In this document: positions 1-7,626 of the stretch, in pieces | How positions within the stretch are numbered: position 1 is the stretch's first letter | Layout: every line of letters begins with the position of its first letter | Program-made: the position numbers and the translations under genes | The notes under the pieces: generated by a model | Told to the model about the DNA's origin: nothing | The model's database searches: none | Seen by the model: the letters and a program-made list of their open reading frames with translations, nothing else | Virus record (IMG/VR): IMGVR_UViG_3300010373_000049 | Location: 1 to 61,185 of that record | Reading direction: 5' to 3' (one strand) | Source of the DNA: a virus | DNA length: 61,185 nucleotides

Positions 1-30
1 CTTGGGCCAGACAAGAGCGGTTTGTCGTGA
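1..30 (+). CDS. C-terminal end of an upstream gene (partial)
   Basis: Frame 1 reads LGPDKSGLS and then TGA at 28-30. The TGA overlaps the GTG start at 27 in the same tcGTGA arrangement used at dozens of other junctions in this genome, so this is probably the tail of a real gene whose body lies before the window. Too little is left to assign a function. Confidence 0.35.
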   Translation, partial: LGPDKSGLS

Positions 31-239
31 CCGACGTGGAGCAGGTGACGTTGAAATCCGGGCCGTCAAGAATCCACCTTCTGCACCACGTGCTCGACCT
101 TGACCCTGCCGGTGTCGCAACGTTCTGCGGGAAACTCGGGTTGCCGGCCGAAAGGTTGGGTTGGGCCACGTGCCACGCGTGCCGCAAAGCCGTCGAAGAA
201 CGGTCCATTCCGAACCAACCCACTTTGGGGCACGTGTGA
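27..239 (+). CDS. Small Cys-pair (zinc-ribbon-like) protein
   Basis: 70 aa from GTG 27. An FCGK motif around residue 33 and a TCHAC pair near residue 49 give the spaced cysteines of a small zinc-binding protein, a common type of unassigned actinophage early gene. It ends in a GTGA overlap with the next gene, so the two are translationally coupled. Specific role unknown. Confidence 0.65.
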   Translation: MTDVEQVTLKSGPSRIHLLHHVLDLDPAGVATFCGKLGLPAERLGWATCHACRKAVEERSIPNQPTLGHV

Positions 240-829
240 ACCCTCAGCACGGGACTTGCGCGTGTTACGTCGCGGGGTGCCGGTGTGACCGTTGTTCGCG
301 TGCCGCGGTCACGTACGAGGCGAAACGGCAGGTGCAACGCAACAGGGTCGGCCCTTTGCTGATCGACGCCACTCCCACCCGCGCGTTACTGGATTTGGCT
401 GTGGCCGCCGGGGTCACCTTGCGGGACGTGGCCGACCGGGGCGGCCTGTCCAGCCGCCACCTTTGGAACACTCGGCGCGGTGGCCACCCGTTGGTGCAAC
501 GACGCTGGGCGGCACGTGTCGAAACCGCGGTCCGGGAGTTGTGCGACGAGCGCCTCGCGGCGTTGGGGGCGCTGGGGGACCGTCTGGACTTTCTTGCCGG
601 TGACGTGGCACGCGGCCCTCACTGTTGGCCGACGAAGGACCTGTTGGATCACGTGGCTAGGAGAGGGATCGTGTTGCACACGGTTTTGGACGCGTCGGAC
701 CGCCGGTACTTGTACCGGAACAAACTTTTGGACACCGCCCGGGCGGACCGGATCTGTTTGGCGTTGGACGTGATGCCATCGGAGGTTTGGGACACGTGGT
801 TCGCGCTCGAGGAAGCGGAAGCGTCGTGA
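236..829 (+). CDS. Predicted DNA-binding protein with N-terminal Cys cluster and HTH
   Basis: 197 aa. I chose GTG 236 because it overlaps the previous stop and restores the N-terminal sequence HGTCACYVAGCRCDRC, a cysteine cluster common in actinobacterial and phage DNA-binding proteins. A helix-turn-helix-like stretch (LLDLAVAAGVTLRDVADRGG) follows around residues 45-65. The rest is Arg-rich and helical. It overlaps the methyltransferase start by 4 bp. Likely a regulator or DNA-associated protein; target unknown. Confidence 0.6.
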   Translation: MNPQHGTCACYVAGCRCDRCSRAAVTYEAKRQVQRNRVGPLLIDATPTRALLDLAVAAGVTLRDVADRGGLSSRHLWNTRRGGHPLVQRRWAARVETAVRELCDERLAALGALGDRLDFLAGDVARGPHCWPTKDLLDHVARRGIVLHTVLDASDRRYLYRNKLLDTARADRICLALDVMPSEVWDTWFALEEAEAS

Positions 830-2235
830 CGCAGGCCCGGTATCTCGTAGGCGACGTGTTCCACGCGCTCGGCACGTTGCCCGACGACAGCGTGGACCTG
901 GTGATGACTTCTCCGCCGTTCCTCGCGCTGCGGTCGTATCTGCCTGCCGAACACCCGGACAAGGGCAAGGAGATCGGCTCGGAGGCGACCCCCGCTGATT
1001 TCTTGGACACGCTGTTGGACGTGGTGGAAGCCCTTGACCGGGTGCTCGCCCCGCACGGCTCGATCTGCTTCGAGCTGGGTGACACGTACGCCGGAAGCGG
1101 TGGCGCTGGCGGCGACTACAACGCCGAGGGACTGCGGGCCGGACAGCAGAAGTTCAGCGGGTCAGCGGCCAAGCGGCGGCGAGAGGGGGTAGGCGACGAC
1201 TACAGGCCACCACGCGCCGGCCGTGGGCTCGGCTCCGCCGGCGGCAGAACGAGCCGTCCTGACGACGTGGCAGCGGGGCTGACGCACCCTCGATCACGAC
1301 CAGGGCCCGAGAGCCGGGATCATGTCGTCGGCTGGCCGATGGACAAGTCCCTCTGCGGGATCCCGACGTTGTTCGCCTGGTCCCTGGCCTACGGCCGCAA
1401 CCTGCTCCGGCCCGAGCGCCAGACAACCCCATGGCGCGTCAGGAACGTCGTGGCGTGGTGCCGGCCGAACCCGCCCGTCGGGGCGCTCAGCGACAAGTTC
1501 AGGCCCGCCACGTCCTACCTGACGATCGCCACTAGGGCACGTGACCGGTACTTCGATCTCGACGCGGTGCGGACCGACCCTTCCGACGTGAAAGACCGGC
1601 GGCACCGGACCACGAACGGGCCGAAGCAGGACGCGGACCCTTCGGTGGTGCTGACCGCGAACTACCACCAGCGCATCCCGTCCAACCCGGCCGGTGCTCC
1701 ACCGCTTGACTACTGGGTGATCCCGACCCAACCGTACGCGGGGTCGCATTACGCCACCTACCCGGAGGCTCTGTGTGAACGGCCGATCAAGGCCATGTGC
1801 CCGCTCAGAGTGTGCATCAGCTGCGGGGAGCCGTCACGGCGCATCGTGGACGTGGAGCACGTCCCGAACCGATCCACGAACGGGCCCCAGTCGATCGAGA
1901 GGAAATGGCTGGACGGCGGCTCGGCCGGTTACGACCAGAGGGCCGACCGCGTGACTACGACCGTGGGCTGGACGTGCTGCGGCTGCTGCTCCACCATCGA
2001 CCAGACCACACACAACACGGGCGACTCCTACTGCGGCGAAAACGAAGACCACTGGCGCCCGGGCCTAGTCCTCGACCCGTTCGCCGGCTCAGGCACAACC
2101 CTCGCGGTGGCAACCGGCCACGGCCGGGAGGCGATCGGCATCGACCTGGACGAGCGGAACGCCGCGCTGGCCCTTGACCGCGTGGGCCCGCTGTTGCTCA
2201 CCGTGGAGCACGTGGGCCAGAGGCAAGCGTCGTGA
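826..2235 (+). CDS. DNA methyltransferase, N4-cytosine/N6-adenine (SPPY) class
   Basis: 469 aa from GTG 826 (GTGA overlap). The catalytic motif TSPPF is at about residues 28-32 and the AdoMet-binding motif DPFAGSGTTLAVA at about 416. This beta-type order (catalytic motif first, FxGxG last) with SPP rather than DPP favours N4-cytosine or N6-adenine methylation. The centre (residues 85-260) is long and partly low-complexity, perhaps the target-recognition region; CxxC pairs follow near residues 330 and 385. No cognate restriction enzyme is adjacent, but a nuclease-like gene lies at 2515. Likely protects phage DNA from host restriction. Only two CACGTG sites lie inside it. Confidence 0.88.
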   Translation: MTQARYLVGDVFHALGTLPDDSVDLVMTSPPFLALRSYLPAEHPDKGKEIGSEATPADFLDTLLDVVEALDRVLAPHGSICFELGDTYAGSGGAGGDYNAEGLRAGQQKFSGSAAKRRREGVGDDYRPPRAGRGLGSAGGRTSRPDDVAAGLTHPRSRPGPESRDHVVGWPMDKSLCGIPTLFAWSLAYGRNLLRPERQTTPWRVRNVVAWCRPNPPVGALSDKFRPATSYLTIATRARDRYFDLDAVRTDPSDVKDRRHRTTNGPKQDADPSVVLTANYHQRIPSNPAGAPPLDYWVIPTQPYAGSHYATYPEALCERPIKAMCPLRVCISCGEPSRRIVDVEHVPNRSTNGPQSIERKWLDGGSAGYDQRADRVTTTVGWTCCGCCSTIDQTTHNTGDSYCGENEDHWRPGLVLDPFAGSGTTLAVATGHGREAIGIDLDERNAALALDRVGPLLLTVEHVGQRQAS

Positions 2236-2405
2236 CCACGTGGACCACGTGTGACCGCTGTAAACGTGAATCCAAACACGTGATCCTGGCCTATTGGGGC
2301 GAAACGATTTGCTCTTCTTGTGTGCGTCTTCTTGTTGAGAGTTTCGACGCCAAAGGTTGTTGGCCTGAGTGCTGCTGGGATCAACAGAAAGGGGCGGCGG
2401 CTTGA
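2232..2405 (+). CDS. 57-aa zinc-ribbon-like protein
   Basis: Starts at GTG 2232 overlapping the methyltransferase stop. The sequence carries CDRC near residue 7, CSSC near residue 30 and a Cys-Cys pair (PECCW) near residue 47, a plausible zinc-binding set. Two CACGTG sites lie within its first 20 bases. Function unknown. Confidence 0.6.
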   Translation: MTTWTTCDRCKRESKHVILAYWGETICSSCVRLLVESFDAKGCWPECCWDQQKGAAA

Positions 2406-2514
2406 CCAGCCCAAACAAGCGTTCGACGTGGACTAGAATGCGGGGTGACAGAGTTGCACCCCGCGACGCTTGGAACGCCCGGGGTGCCGACCGGAACACA
2501 ACGGAGGTGTCCCG
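2406..2514 (+). promoter_or_regulatory. 109-bp gap with a possible -10 element
   Basis: Gap in an otherwise overlapping operon. TAGAAT at 2434-2439 resembles a -10 hexamer, but no good -35 lies 16-18 bp upstream. A clear ribosome site (ACGGAGGTG, about 2501-2509) precedes ATG 2515. An internal promoter is possible. Confidence 0.25.
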
Positions 2515-3036
2515 ATGGCGATAGATCCTAGCGACAATCCCTACTTTCGGACGGGTCGTCCGACGCTTTACCGCGCCATACAGATGCGGTCGCGTCTCGA
2601 GGCGTCCTGGGCCGCGTACCTAGACGACCTCAGGCTGGCGTGGGCGTACGAGCCGGTCTGCTTCGCGAGTGCCACCGGTCAGTACCTCCCCGACTTCCGT
2701 CTGGTCTACGAGAACACGACCTACTACGTGGAGATCAAGGGCGTCTTCGGCGACACTGAGGCTTTGCGCCGCCGGATGGAGATCGTTTGGGCTTCGGAGC
2801 CCACGGCCTACCTCGTTGCTCTTGAGGGCCCACCCCGGACACCTGGCACACCAGAGGACCAAGGCGAGTGGGATCAGTGGTGGTGGCAGTGCAAGGGCTT
2901 CATGCGCGGCTGGCAGACCACATGGACAGACGGACACGGGATGCGCTCGTGGGAGCTGTATCCCGGTGGAGATCCCTACGAGACCCTTGACTACGAAGTT
3001 CTCCTTGAGGGGTCGGACTACCCGCCGTGTGGGTGA
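2515..3036 (+). CDS. Predicted PD-(D/E)XK-fold endonuclease (TnsA/Vsr-like)
   Basis: 173 aa from ATG 2515, which has a strong Shine-Dalgarno. Recognisable pattern: MRSRLEASWAAYLDDL at about residues 23-38, a W-YEP motif, then YLPDFRLV and YYVEIKGVFGD at about residues 58-83. The arrangement E...PDF...EIKG matches the catalytic core of small PD-(D/E)XK nucleases such as TnsA N-terminal and phage endonuclease families. Its end overlaps the replication gene by 10 bp. It could act in recombination, resolution or host DNA degradation. Its position just after a methyltransferase also allows a restriction-like pairing, which is inference. Confidence 0.65.
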   Translation: MAIDPSDNPYFRTGRPTLYRAIQMRSRLEASWAAYLDDLRLAWAYEPVCFASATGQYLPDFRLVYENTTYYVEIKGVFGDTEALRRRMEIVWASEPTAYLVALEGPPRTPGTPEDQGEWDQWWWQCKGFMRGWQTTWTDGHGMRSWELYPGGDPYETLDYEVLLEGSDYPPCG

Positions 3037-3413
3037 AACTCGATCCCAAGAGAGCGGTTAACCACAAGTTACGCACAGCCGGAATGGCCGCAACTGGCCT
3101 CGATTCCGTCGCAATGTGCTGGACAATGTTGCACGAGAACGACGGCTTCATCTCCGACGATGATCTGACAATGCTCGCAGGAATGTACCGGTGTTCGGAC
3201 TGGGAATCACTTGCGGACACCCTCGTCAACGTGGGCCGCTGGACACGAGACAAGCGGAGAAACGGCTTTAAGATCAAGGACTTTCTGGAATACAACTTCT
3301 CGAAAGCCGACCTGGATTCCCGACGGAAGCGCGATAGGGACCGCAAGCGGAAGGCGCTCGGATTCCAGTCGGATTCCGAGCGGATTCCAGACGGACGCGG
3401 CGGGGAGTCCTAA
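3027..3413 (+). CDS. Replication initiator-like protein (DnaD/HTH phage replisome organiser type)
   Basis: 128 aa from GTG 3027. The N-terminus (WVKLDPKRAVNHKLRTAG, then alternating helices to about residue 85) has the winged-helix pattern of phage replisome organiser proteins found next to origins. The C-terminus is a highly basic tail (residues 95-110, RRKRDRDRKRK). The 3' end contains three GGATTCC units spaced exactly 11 bp apart, and more repeats follow, which fits an origin inside or beside an initiator gene. It is the only replication protein recognisable in the window. Confidence 0.55.
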   Translation: MWVKLDPKRAVNHKLRTAGMAATGLDSVAMCWTMLHENDGFISDDDLTMLAGMYRCSDWESLADTLVNVGRWTRDKRRNGFKIKDFLEYNFSKADLDSRRKRDRDRKRKALGFQSDSERIPDGRGGES

Positions 3414-3462
3414 TGGATTCCGTGTGCCGTATCGTTCGTATCGGATCGGGTCGTACGTATCG
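3360..3462 (+). repeat. Iteron-like repeats, candidate replication origin
   Basis: GGATTCC occurs at 3360-3366, 3371-3377 and 3382-3388 (11-bp phasing, one helical turn) and again at 3415-3421; another lies at 3314. CGTATCG then occurs at 3428-3434, 3437-3443 and 3456-3462. The block covers the end of the initiator-like gene and the following 128-bp gap, whose right part (about 3470-3520) is locally AT-rich. This is typical origin architecture, but function is inferred. Confidence 0.45.
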
Positions 3463-3541
3463 TCTCGCTCGGTTTTCCCTACTTACATCTGTTGTTCTTC
3501 TAAAGCTTGTTTTCGCGAGCGATGGCGAAGAGGGGAAATAG

Positions 3542-3976
3542 TTGACGACGCGGAAGTGGCCGCAGGCCGTGTGGGACGCGATCAACCGTCTCGCAGAGTT
3601 GGACCTGTCCCGCTACAGCGGTAAGCCGATCTTCGACAGGGAGGCGTTTCTCGGTTCGGCACGTGCGTGGCGCGTTGAGCAACATAAGGCGCTGATAGCG
3701 GATCTGCTATCAGCCGACCCGAATGTCACCTGCGAGCAGGTCGTCAAAGCCTGCAACCCCCAACCCGCAGGCAAGCCGAACCACGTGGTCCGAACGGCTG
3801 AGGCAGCGTCGAAGCTGTACGAGATCAACGACGCCAAACGGGAACCGCTACCACCAGCGCCACCGGATTGTGCGACCTGCCAGAACACGGGCCACGTGGG
3901 CCAGGGTCGTTGTTCGTGTCAGCGGGGCCGGTTCGGTGCGCTCGTTGACCGACTGCGACACAAGGAGGCGTCGTGA
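3542..3976 (+). CDS. Hypothetical protein with C-terminal CxxC zinc motif
   Basis: 144 aa from TTG 3542, preceded by GAAGAGGGG. The helical N-terminal 100 residues show no motif I recognise. The C-terminus has CATCQNTGHVGQGRCSC (about residues 110-126), resembling one zinc-binding repeat of DnaJ-type or loader proteins. It follows the initiator-like gene and the candidate origin, so a helper role in replication is possible but unproven. The gene ends at an AGGAGGCGTCGTGA junction. Confidence 0.6.
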   Translation: MTTRKWPQAVWDAINRLAELDLSRYSGKPIFDREAFLGSARAWRVEQHKALIADLLSADPNVTCEQVVKACNPQPAGKPNHVVRTAEAASKLYEINDAKREPLPPAPPDCATCQNTGHVGQGRCSCQRGRFGALVDRLRHKEAS

Positions 3977-4014
3977 ATCTTGGAACCGAGAGAGGCTTAG
4001 GAGGCGACTGAGGG

Positions 4015-4314
4015 ATGGCTGAAAACGATGACGGGCCACGTGCCCGGTTCGCGGTTTCGCTGCACGGCCCGCACGTGACTATCGAGGACGCGGTCAAGGC
4101 TGGGGATGCCACCAAGGATCTGCTCGAATCTGTCTCGGAGCACATGGGCCACACGGTCACGTGGCGGGTGGCGTCGATCCAGTTCCAATGCGACGGGTGC
4201 CACGTGACCCGTCCTGATCGTCCGCGACCCGATGAGGGGTGGACACACCGTGAGGGGGACGACTTCTGCCCCACATGCTCCAGCGAACCACGTGGCCCAG
4301 AGGAGACACCGTGA
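4015..4314 (+). CDS. 99-aa zinc-ribbon-like protein
   Basis: ATG 4015 has a good ribosome site (GGAGGCG, about 10 bases upstream). CDGC near residue 59 and CPTC near residue 84 form a plausible zinc site. Five CACGTG sites fall in its 300 bp and are read as His-Val, Thr-Trp and Pro-Arg, i.e. in all three codon phases, which argues for selection on DNA rather than protein. Function unknown. Confidence 0.6.
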   Translation: MAENDDGPRARFAVSLHGPHVTIEDAVKAGDATKDLLESVSEHMGHTVTWRVASIQFQCDGCHVTRPDRPRPDEGWTHREGDDFCPTCSSEPRGPEETP

Positions 4315-4514
4315 GTCAGACGTGGGAGATATGCGGAGCGGTCCGCGACTGGAAGGACGATGACGTGGTCCGACGCGAGCTGCTACCCGGCCATGACGGT
4401 GCTCACGTGGCCGCGTGCATGGGACCGCCGCCGCAGTGCGGAGCGATCCTAAGCGAATGGGGACCACGTGGGAACGAAAACGAACGAAAGGCTGCCGAGT
4501 GTGAACCGTCTTGA
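4311..4514 (+). CDS. 67-aa hypothetical protein
   Basis: Starts at GTG 4311 in a GTGA overlap. Contains ICGAVRDWKDDD near the start and a later PPQCGAIL, so two Cys-Gly pairs. No family recognised. Confidence 0.5.
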   Translation: MSQTWEICGAVRDWKDDDVVRRELLPGHDGAHVAACMGPPPQCGAILSEWGPRGNENERKAAECEPS

Positions 4515-4845
4515 GGAGACCGACCTGGACACCATCCGAAGAGAAGCCGGCGCGGACCACGTCGGACACGACGCATGGAAGCAACTGGACGACCTTTACG
4601 AGCGGTTCACACGTGCCATCGACGTGCGCCCAGACCTCAAAGTTGAGGCTTTCGGTTGCGAGCGTTCCGTCCGGTTCACGTGGTCCGAATACGACCACAC
4701 CAAAGACAAACTGGACCCACGTCACAAACGTTCCCATTCGACCGAACGGAACGTGTCCACCATGAGAGAACTCGCCGAAGCGTTGCTGCTCGCGTGCGAT
4801 TTCGTGGAGCACGTGAACCCTGTTTGGGCGAGGAGGGCGGCATGA
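4501..4845 (+). CDS. 114-aa hypothetical protein
   Basis: GTG 4501 chosen because GAAAGG lies just upstream and the overlap with the preceding gene stays short; GTG 4468 is an alternative. A mostly helical, charged protein (DDLYERFTRAID, then a His/Lys-rich centre) with no recognised domain. Its end carries the ribosome site of the next gene. Confidence 0.55.
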   Translation: MNRLEETDLDTIRREAGADHVGHDAWKQLDDLYERFTRAIDVRPDLKVEAFGCERSVRFTWSEYDHTKDKLDPRHKRSHSTERNVSTMRELAEALLLACDFVEHVNPVWARRAA

Positions 4846-5603
4846 GCACCACGAAACCCGACCGAAGGCGACCTGAGCTGCCACGCACGGCCCCTTCGTA
4901 CCGTCGCTTGTCGGACGCCCAGTACGCGGCGTTGGACGAGTTGGAGAAGGTCCGCCACGACCTGCACGTGGACGTGGACGCGATCATGGACGCCATCCCT
5001 TACGCCGAACTCGACGCTCGGTCGGTCGGGTTCCGTCGTGGCCGCGGGTACGACGCCCAACCGGGGCGCGCCTCATCGGTTCGTTGCGACGTGTGCAACG
5101 GAACCGGAGGGACGGGACTGGACTGCGCCGAGTGCCGCGGAACGGGTGCCGTGCCGACCACAAGCGAATACTCCGACCCGACATCCGCCCTGGCGTTCGG
5201 GAAGGAGAACCGCACCGCGTCCGAATGGTTGACGCAGGCGACCGACGTGTCCAACGGCGTGACACGCACCGCGAACAGGGCCCGATACCACTTCGGTTTC
5301 GACCCCGAGCACGGCAAACCGGAACGGTCACGTCCGAACCAGAAACCGGACCGCCGGCCAGAGGTCGAGGTGTGCGGGTTCTGCGGCGAACCGGCACCAT
5401 CGGGGCGCGACGGGGAAGGCAAGTCTCTGCTGCGACGGGTGGACGAGATCCCGGTGCACGCGTCCCCGTGCTACTGGACGTTGGCGAAACAAGCGTTGCG
5501 TGCCGGGGTGACACCAGGCGCCCAGCTAAAGGGGGTCGTCGCTGCGCGTTCCACGGCGAAGGGTGTCCAACGTGTCCAACCAGAGAAACCGCAGGTCGCT
5601 TGA
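4842..5603 (+). CDS. 253-aa protein with DnaJ-like and second Cys-pair zinc motifs
   Basis: ATG 4842 follows GAGGAGGGCGGC and overlaps the previous stop. Residues about 81-100 read CDVCNGTGGTGLDCAECRG, the CxxCxGxG signature of DnaJ zinc domains; a second pair, CGFCGEPAPSG, lies near residue 182, followed by a conserved-looking PCYWTLAKQAL. No J-domain is present, so it is not a DnaJ homologue, only a zinc-binding protein. The stop overlaps the -35 of the promoter at 5600. Confidence 0.6.
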   Translation: MSTTKPDRRRPELPRTAPSYRRLSDAQYAALDELEKVRHDLHVDVDAIMDAIPYAELDARSVGFRRGRGYDAQPGRASSVRCDVCNGTGGTGLDCAECRGTGAVPTTSEYSDPTSALAFGKENRTASEWLTQATDVSNGVTRTANRARYHFGFDPEHGKPERSRPNQKPDRRPEVEVCGFCGEPAPSGRDGEGKSLLRRVDEIPVHASPCYWTLAKQALRAGVTPGAQLKGVVAARSTAKGVQRVQPEKPQVA

Positions 5604-5628
5604 CAGAATCCTCACGATGTAGTTTACT
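5600..5628 (+). promoter_or_regulatory. Candidate sigma70-type promoter
   Basis: Consensus TTGACA at 5600-5605, a 17-bp spacer, and TTTACT at 5623-5628 (4 of 6 matches to TATAAT). It sits in the only sizeable gap of this region and points at the genes at 5707 and 5901. Confidence 0.5.
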
Positions 5629-5706
5629 CAGTGTCATCGTCCACCAATGTGCCTTCGGGCCGTGGTGGACGTGGCGCGTTCGGGGTCATGGTGGAGGGCG
5701 AACCAC

Positions 5707-5898
5707 GTGGGCAAGATGCCAGGTTGGGCGCGCAGTTCAAGGCGCATCCTCGTAGCTGAATGCCCGGATTGCTCGGACGTGGTGCACCTAGAGCTTCGTG
5801 TCCACGTGACCCACAAAGAGGGCCAGTTGATCGCTGAGGTACGACCGGAACCTTTGGTCCACGAGTGCGACAAACCGAGCTTGCAGGTGGTCGCCTGA
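5707..5898 (+). CDS. 63-aa hypothetical protein with Cys pair
   Basis: GTG 5707 (inside CACGTG) chosen because GGAGGG at 5693-5698 is correctly spaced; ATG 5647 in the same frame lacks a ribosome site. AECPDC near residue 18 and HEC near the end suggest a small zinc-binding fold. It lies downstream of the promoter at 5600. Confidence 0.5.
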   Translation: MGKMPGWARSSRRILVAECPDCSDVVHLELRVHVTHKEGQLIAEVRPEPLVHECDKPSLQVVA

Positions 5899-5900
5899 CT

Positions 5901-6203
5901 ATGGCCCACGTGGGACAAGGTGTCACTGTCGAGATCGTCGACGTGACCCCAGAACTTGCAGCCACGTGGCTGGAAAACAACCATCAGCACCGGCCTATCG
6001 ACCCGAAACGGGTTCGTAAGTACGCGAGGCAGATGAAGGCTGGCGCGTGGGCCCTGAACGGCAAAACGATCACCTTTGATGCACAGGGGAAACTGTTGGG
6101 CGGTCAGCACAGGTTGTCGGCTTGCGTGAAGTCTGGGTGCACGTTCCCCACGTTGGTGGTACGAGGCTTGGACCCGGTAGCAGTGCTGGGACGGGCGGCT
6201 TAA
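5901..6203 (+). CDS. ParB/sulfiredoxin-like domain protein, short form
   Basis: 100 aa from ATG 5901. Recognisable signature: AATWLENNHQHRPIDPKRV at residues 18-36, GAWALNGKTITFDAQGKLL, then GGQHRLSACVKSGCTF and VVRGLDP, as in phage ParB-like nuclease proteins. Those are usually longer and continue past VVRGLDP into a second helical half; this one stops ten residues later, so it is a minimal or truncated form. Its TAA (6201-6203) overlaps by 2 bp the TAA of the converging minus-strand operon. Confidence 0.6.
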   Translation: MAHVGQGVTVEIVDVTPELAATWLENNHQHRPIDPKRVRKYARQMKAGAWALNGKTITFDAQGKLLGGQHRLSACVKSGCTFPTLVVRGLDPVAVLGRAA

Positions 6204-6571
6204 GCCTTCGGCCGCTGGTTCGGCGGCAGAGGGTTAGGGTTGTTCGGCTGGCAGTAATCGGCGGGGCACGTGCCCGGCTTCGGCGCAGGACGTGAACCGG
6301 AAGGGCTTGTGACCGGCACGTCACCAGGCTCGGGCAGGTTCTGGCCCCACGTGCCAACGTTGTTCGGCGGGGGATTCCCACATAGGACGCGGTCACCGTT
6401 GGGGAGTTTCAACCAGACGAACGTGTACGAGCCTGTGGGGCACGTGGTCACCACACCGGCCGGCAAAGGTTTGCGGGCCACGTGGGTCGCATGATCGTGT
6501 GTCCACGCGTACACGCCGATGTAACCCCAGAAGACGAGCAGGACCAGCCAGAACAGGCGAGCCGGTTTCAC
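6200..6571 (-). CDS. Membrane-anchored or secreted Pro-rich protein
   Basis: 123 aa; the GTG start lies inside CACGTG and overlaps the upstream stop. A short basic N-terminus and a hydrophobic stretch (LFWLVLLVFWGYIGVYA, residues 5-21) form a signal anchor. The rest is extracytoplasmic, with four cysteines and a Pro/Asn-rich tail (NPNPLPPNQRP). Last gene of the minus-strand operon, so possibly a surface moron expressed from the prophage; function unknown. Confidence 0.6.
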   Translation of the reverse strand: MKPARLFWLVLLVFWGYIGVYAWTHDHATHVARKPLPAGVVTTCPTGSYTFVWLKLPNGDRVLCGNPPPNNVGTWGQNLPEPGDVPVTSPSGSRPAPKPGTCPADYCQPNNPNPLPPNQRPKA

Positions 6572-7035
6572 GTGGACCGGTACGGCAGATCCGCCGTCCC
6601 TGTCTGCTCGGCACCGTACCGAATCTGGGCCAAGTTGTCGCCGTATGACTGATTGACGGCTTGGCGGTCGGTGCCGCGAATCTCCAGCCTGCCGCCCTTA
6701 TCCTGGTAGATGGGGGCCCGGACGAATCGGACGCTCGGTCGCGCCGTCTGGTGTCCATAGAGCTGGTCATAATCCCAGTCGGTTTGAACGGACTCGTTCT
6801 CGTGGGTCGCGCTCCCGTCGTCCAATATTACGGCGCTCCGTTCGTACCACGTGATCAGTTCGGGCTGTTCGCCCTCGTCGTAGAAGTCGAACTGTTCAAC
6901 GCTTTCCGCCCGGTTCCAGATCCCCGAAGCGGACGCCGTTGCCAAGTGTCGCTCAGCATCCGCGTTAGCGGCGAAGATCGCCAGCACCTTGTAGTCGCTG
7001 TAGCTCCCGCGTGTCACAGCCCAAACGGTTCTCAT
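6568..7035 (-). CDS. 155-aa hypothetical phage protein
   Basis: ATG at 7035. The N-terminus (VWAVTRGSYSDYKVLAIFA, then NADAERHL) matches a common but unassigned actinophage pattern of a small alpha/beta protein. Acidic, Tyr-rich and without cysteines, unlike its neighbours. Only one CACGTG in its 468 bp. Confidence 0.6.
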   Translation of the reverse strand: MRTVWAVTRGSYSDYKVLAIFAANADAERHLATASASGIWNRAESVEQFDFYDEGEQPELITWYERSAVILDDGSATHENESVQTDWDYDQLYGHQTARPSVRFVRAPIYQDKGGRLEIRGTDRQAVNQSYGDNLAQIRYGAEQTGTADLPYRST

Positions 7036-7211
7036 GATGTCAGATCCTCGGCATCGCCATAAACCGTGGTCGAGTCGTAAGCCTGCACGGTGTAGGCGTT
7101 GAGGGTGCCGAACTCCTTGAGGAGAGCGTCGGTCACCACGTCTTCCACGTCGCGATCGCCCGCTAGGAGCGTGTCGAACGTGGCTCGGATGGTCACACTT
7201 CGCGTAGTCAT
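7032..7211 (-). CDS. 59-aa hypothetical protein
   Basis: ATG at 7211 with AAAGGTG just upstream on the minus strand; overlaps neighbours by 4 bp at both ends. Acidic, ending AYDSTTVYGDAEDLTS. No family recognised. Confidence 0.55.
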   Translation of the reverse strand: MTTRSVTIRATFDTLLAGDRDVEDVVTDALLKEFGTLNAYTVQAYDSTTVYGDAEDLTS

Positions 7212-7333
7212 AGTTTTGTCACCTTTCCAGCAACATACAGGGATGCGATAAAACCGGCTGTGCCGATGATTTCGGCCGCGAACAGTCTCAACCGGAGCTT
7301 GAGGGAATCGGGTCCGAACACTCGGCGGATCAT
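7208..7333 (-). CDS. 41-aa membrane peptide
   Basis: ATG at 7333 to TGA at 7208-7210, with ATGA overlaps at both ends, which strongly supports reality despite the size. Residues about 14-36 (RLFAAEIIGTAGFIASLYVA) form one membrane helix after a basic N-terminus. Confidence 0.55.
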   Translation of the reverse strand: MIRRVFGPDSLKLRLRLFAAEIIGTAGFIASLYVAGKVTKL

Positions 7334-7626
7334 CGCTGGACCTCGCTAACGATCTGGGCGAGTTGTTTCCGGTAGCACGTGAACAGGATGATCCCGCACG
7401 TGCCAAGGATCAGCTCGTCGGCGCCGAAATCCAAAGGGAAGCATTTGACGACCAGGCCGACCCGGATAGCCCACCGGAGCGGTTTCGGCAGCCGTTTGTC
7501 GTTCACTACGGCACGTGCGACGCGTATGGCGTAGCGCACGTGGGTCCGGTAGCGGATCATCAGCACCAACGCGACGACGGCTAGGCCGGCGAGGATCGGC
7601 CACCACGTGGACAGAAGGCTGGTCAC
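7330..7626 (-). CDS. 98-aa membrane protein
   Basis: GTG at 7626 overlaps the upstream stop. One strong transmembrane segment (WWPILAGLAVVALVLMI, residues 8-24), a basic middle, and a weaker hydrophobic stretch near residues 75-88. With the 41-aa gene it forms a membrane pair; a superinfection or envelope role is conceivable but not shown. Confidence 0.55.
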   Translation of the reverse strand: MTSLLSTWWPILAGLAVVALVLMIRYRTHVRYAIRVARAVVNDKRLPKPLRWAIRVGLVVKCFPLDFGADELILGTCGIILFTCYRKQLAQIVSEVQR

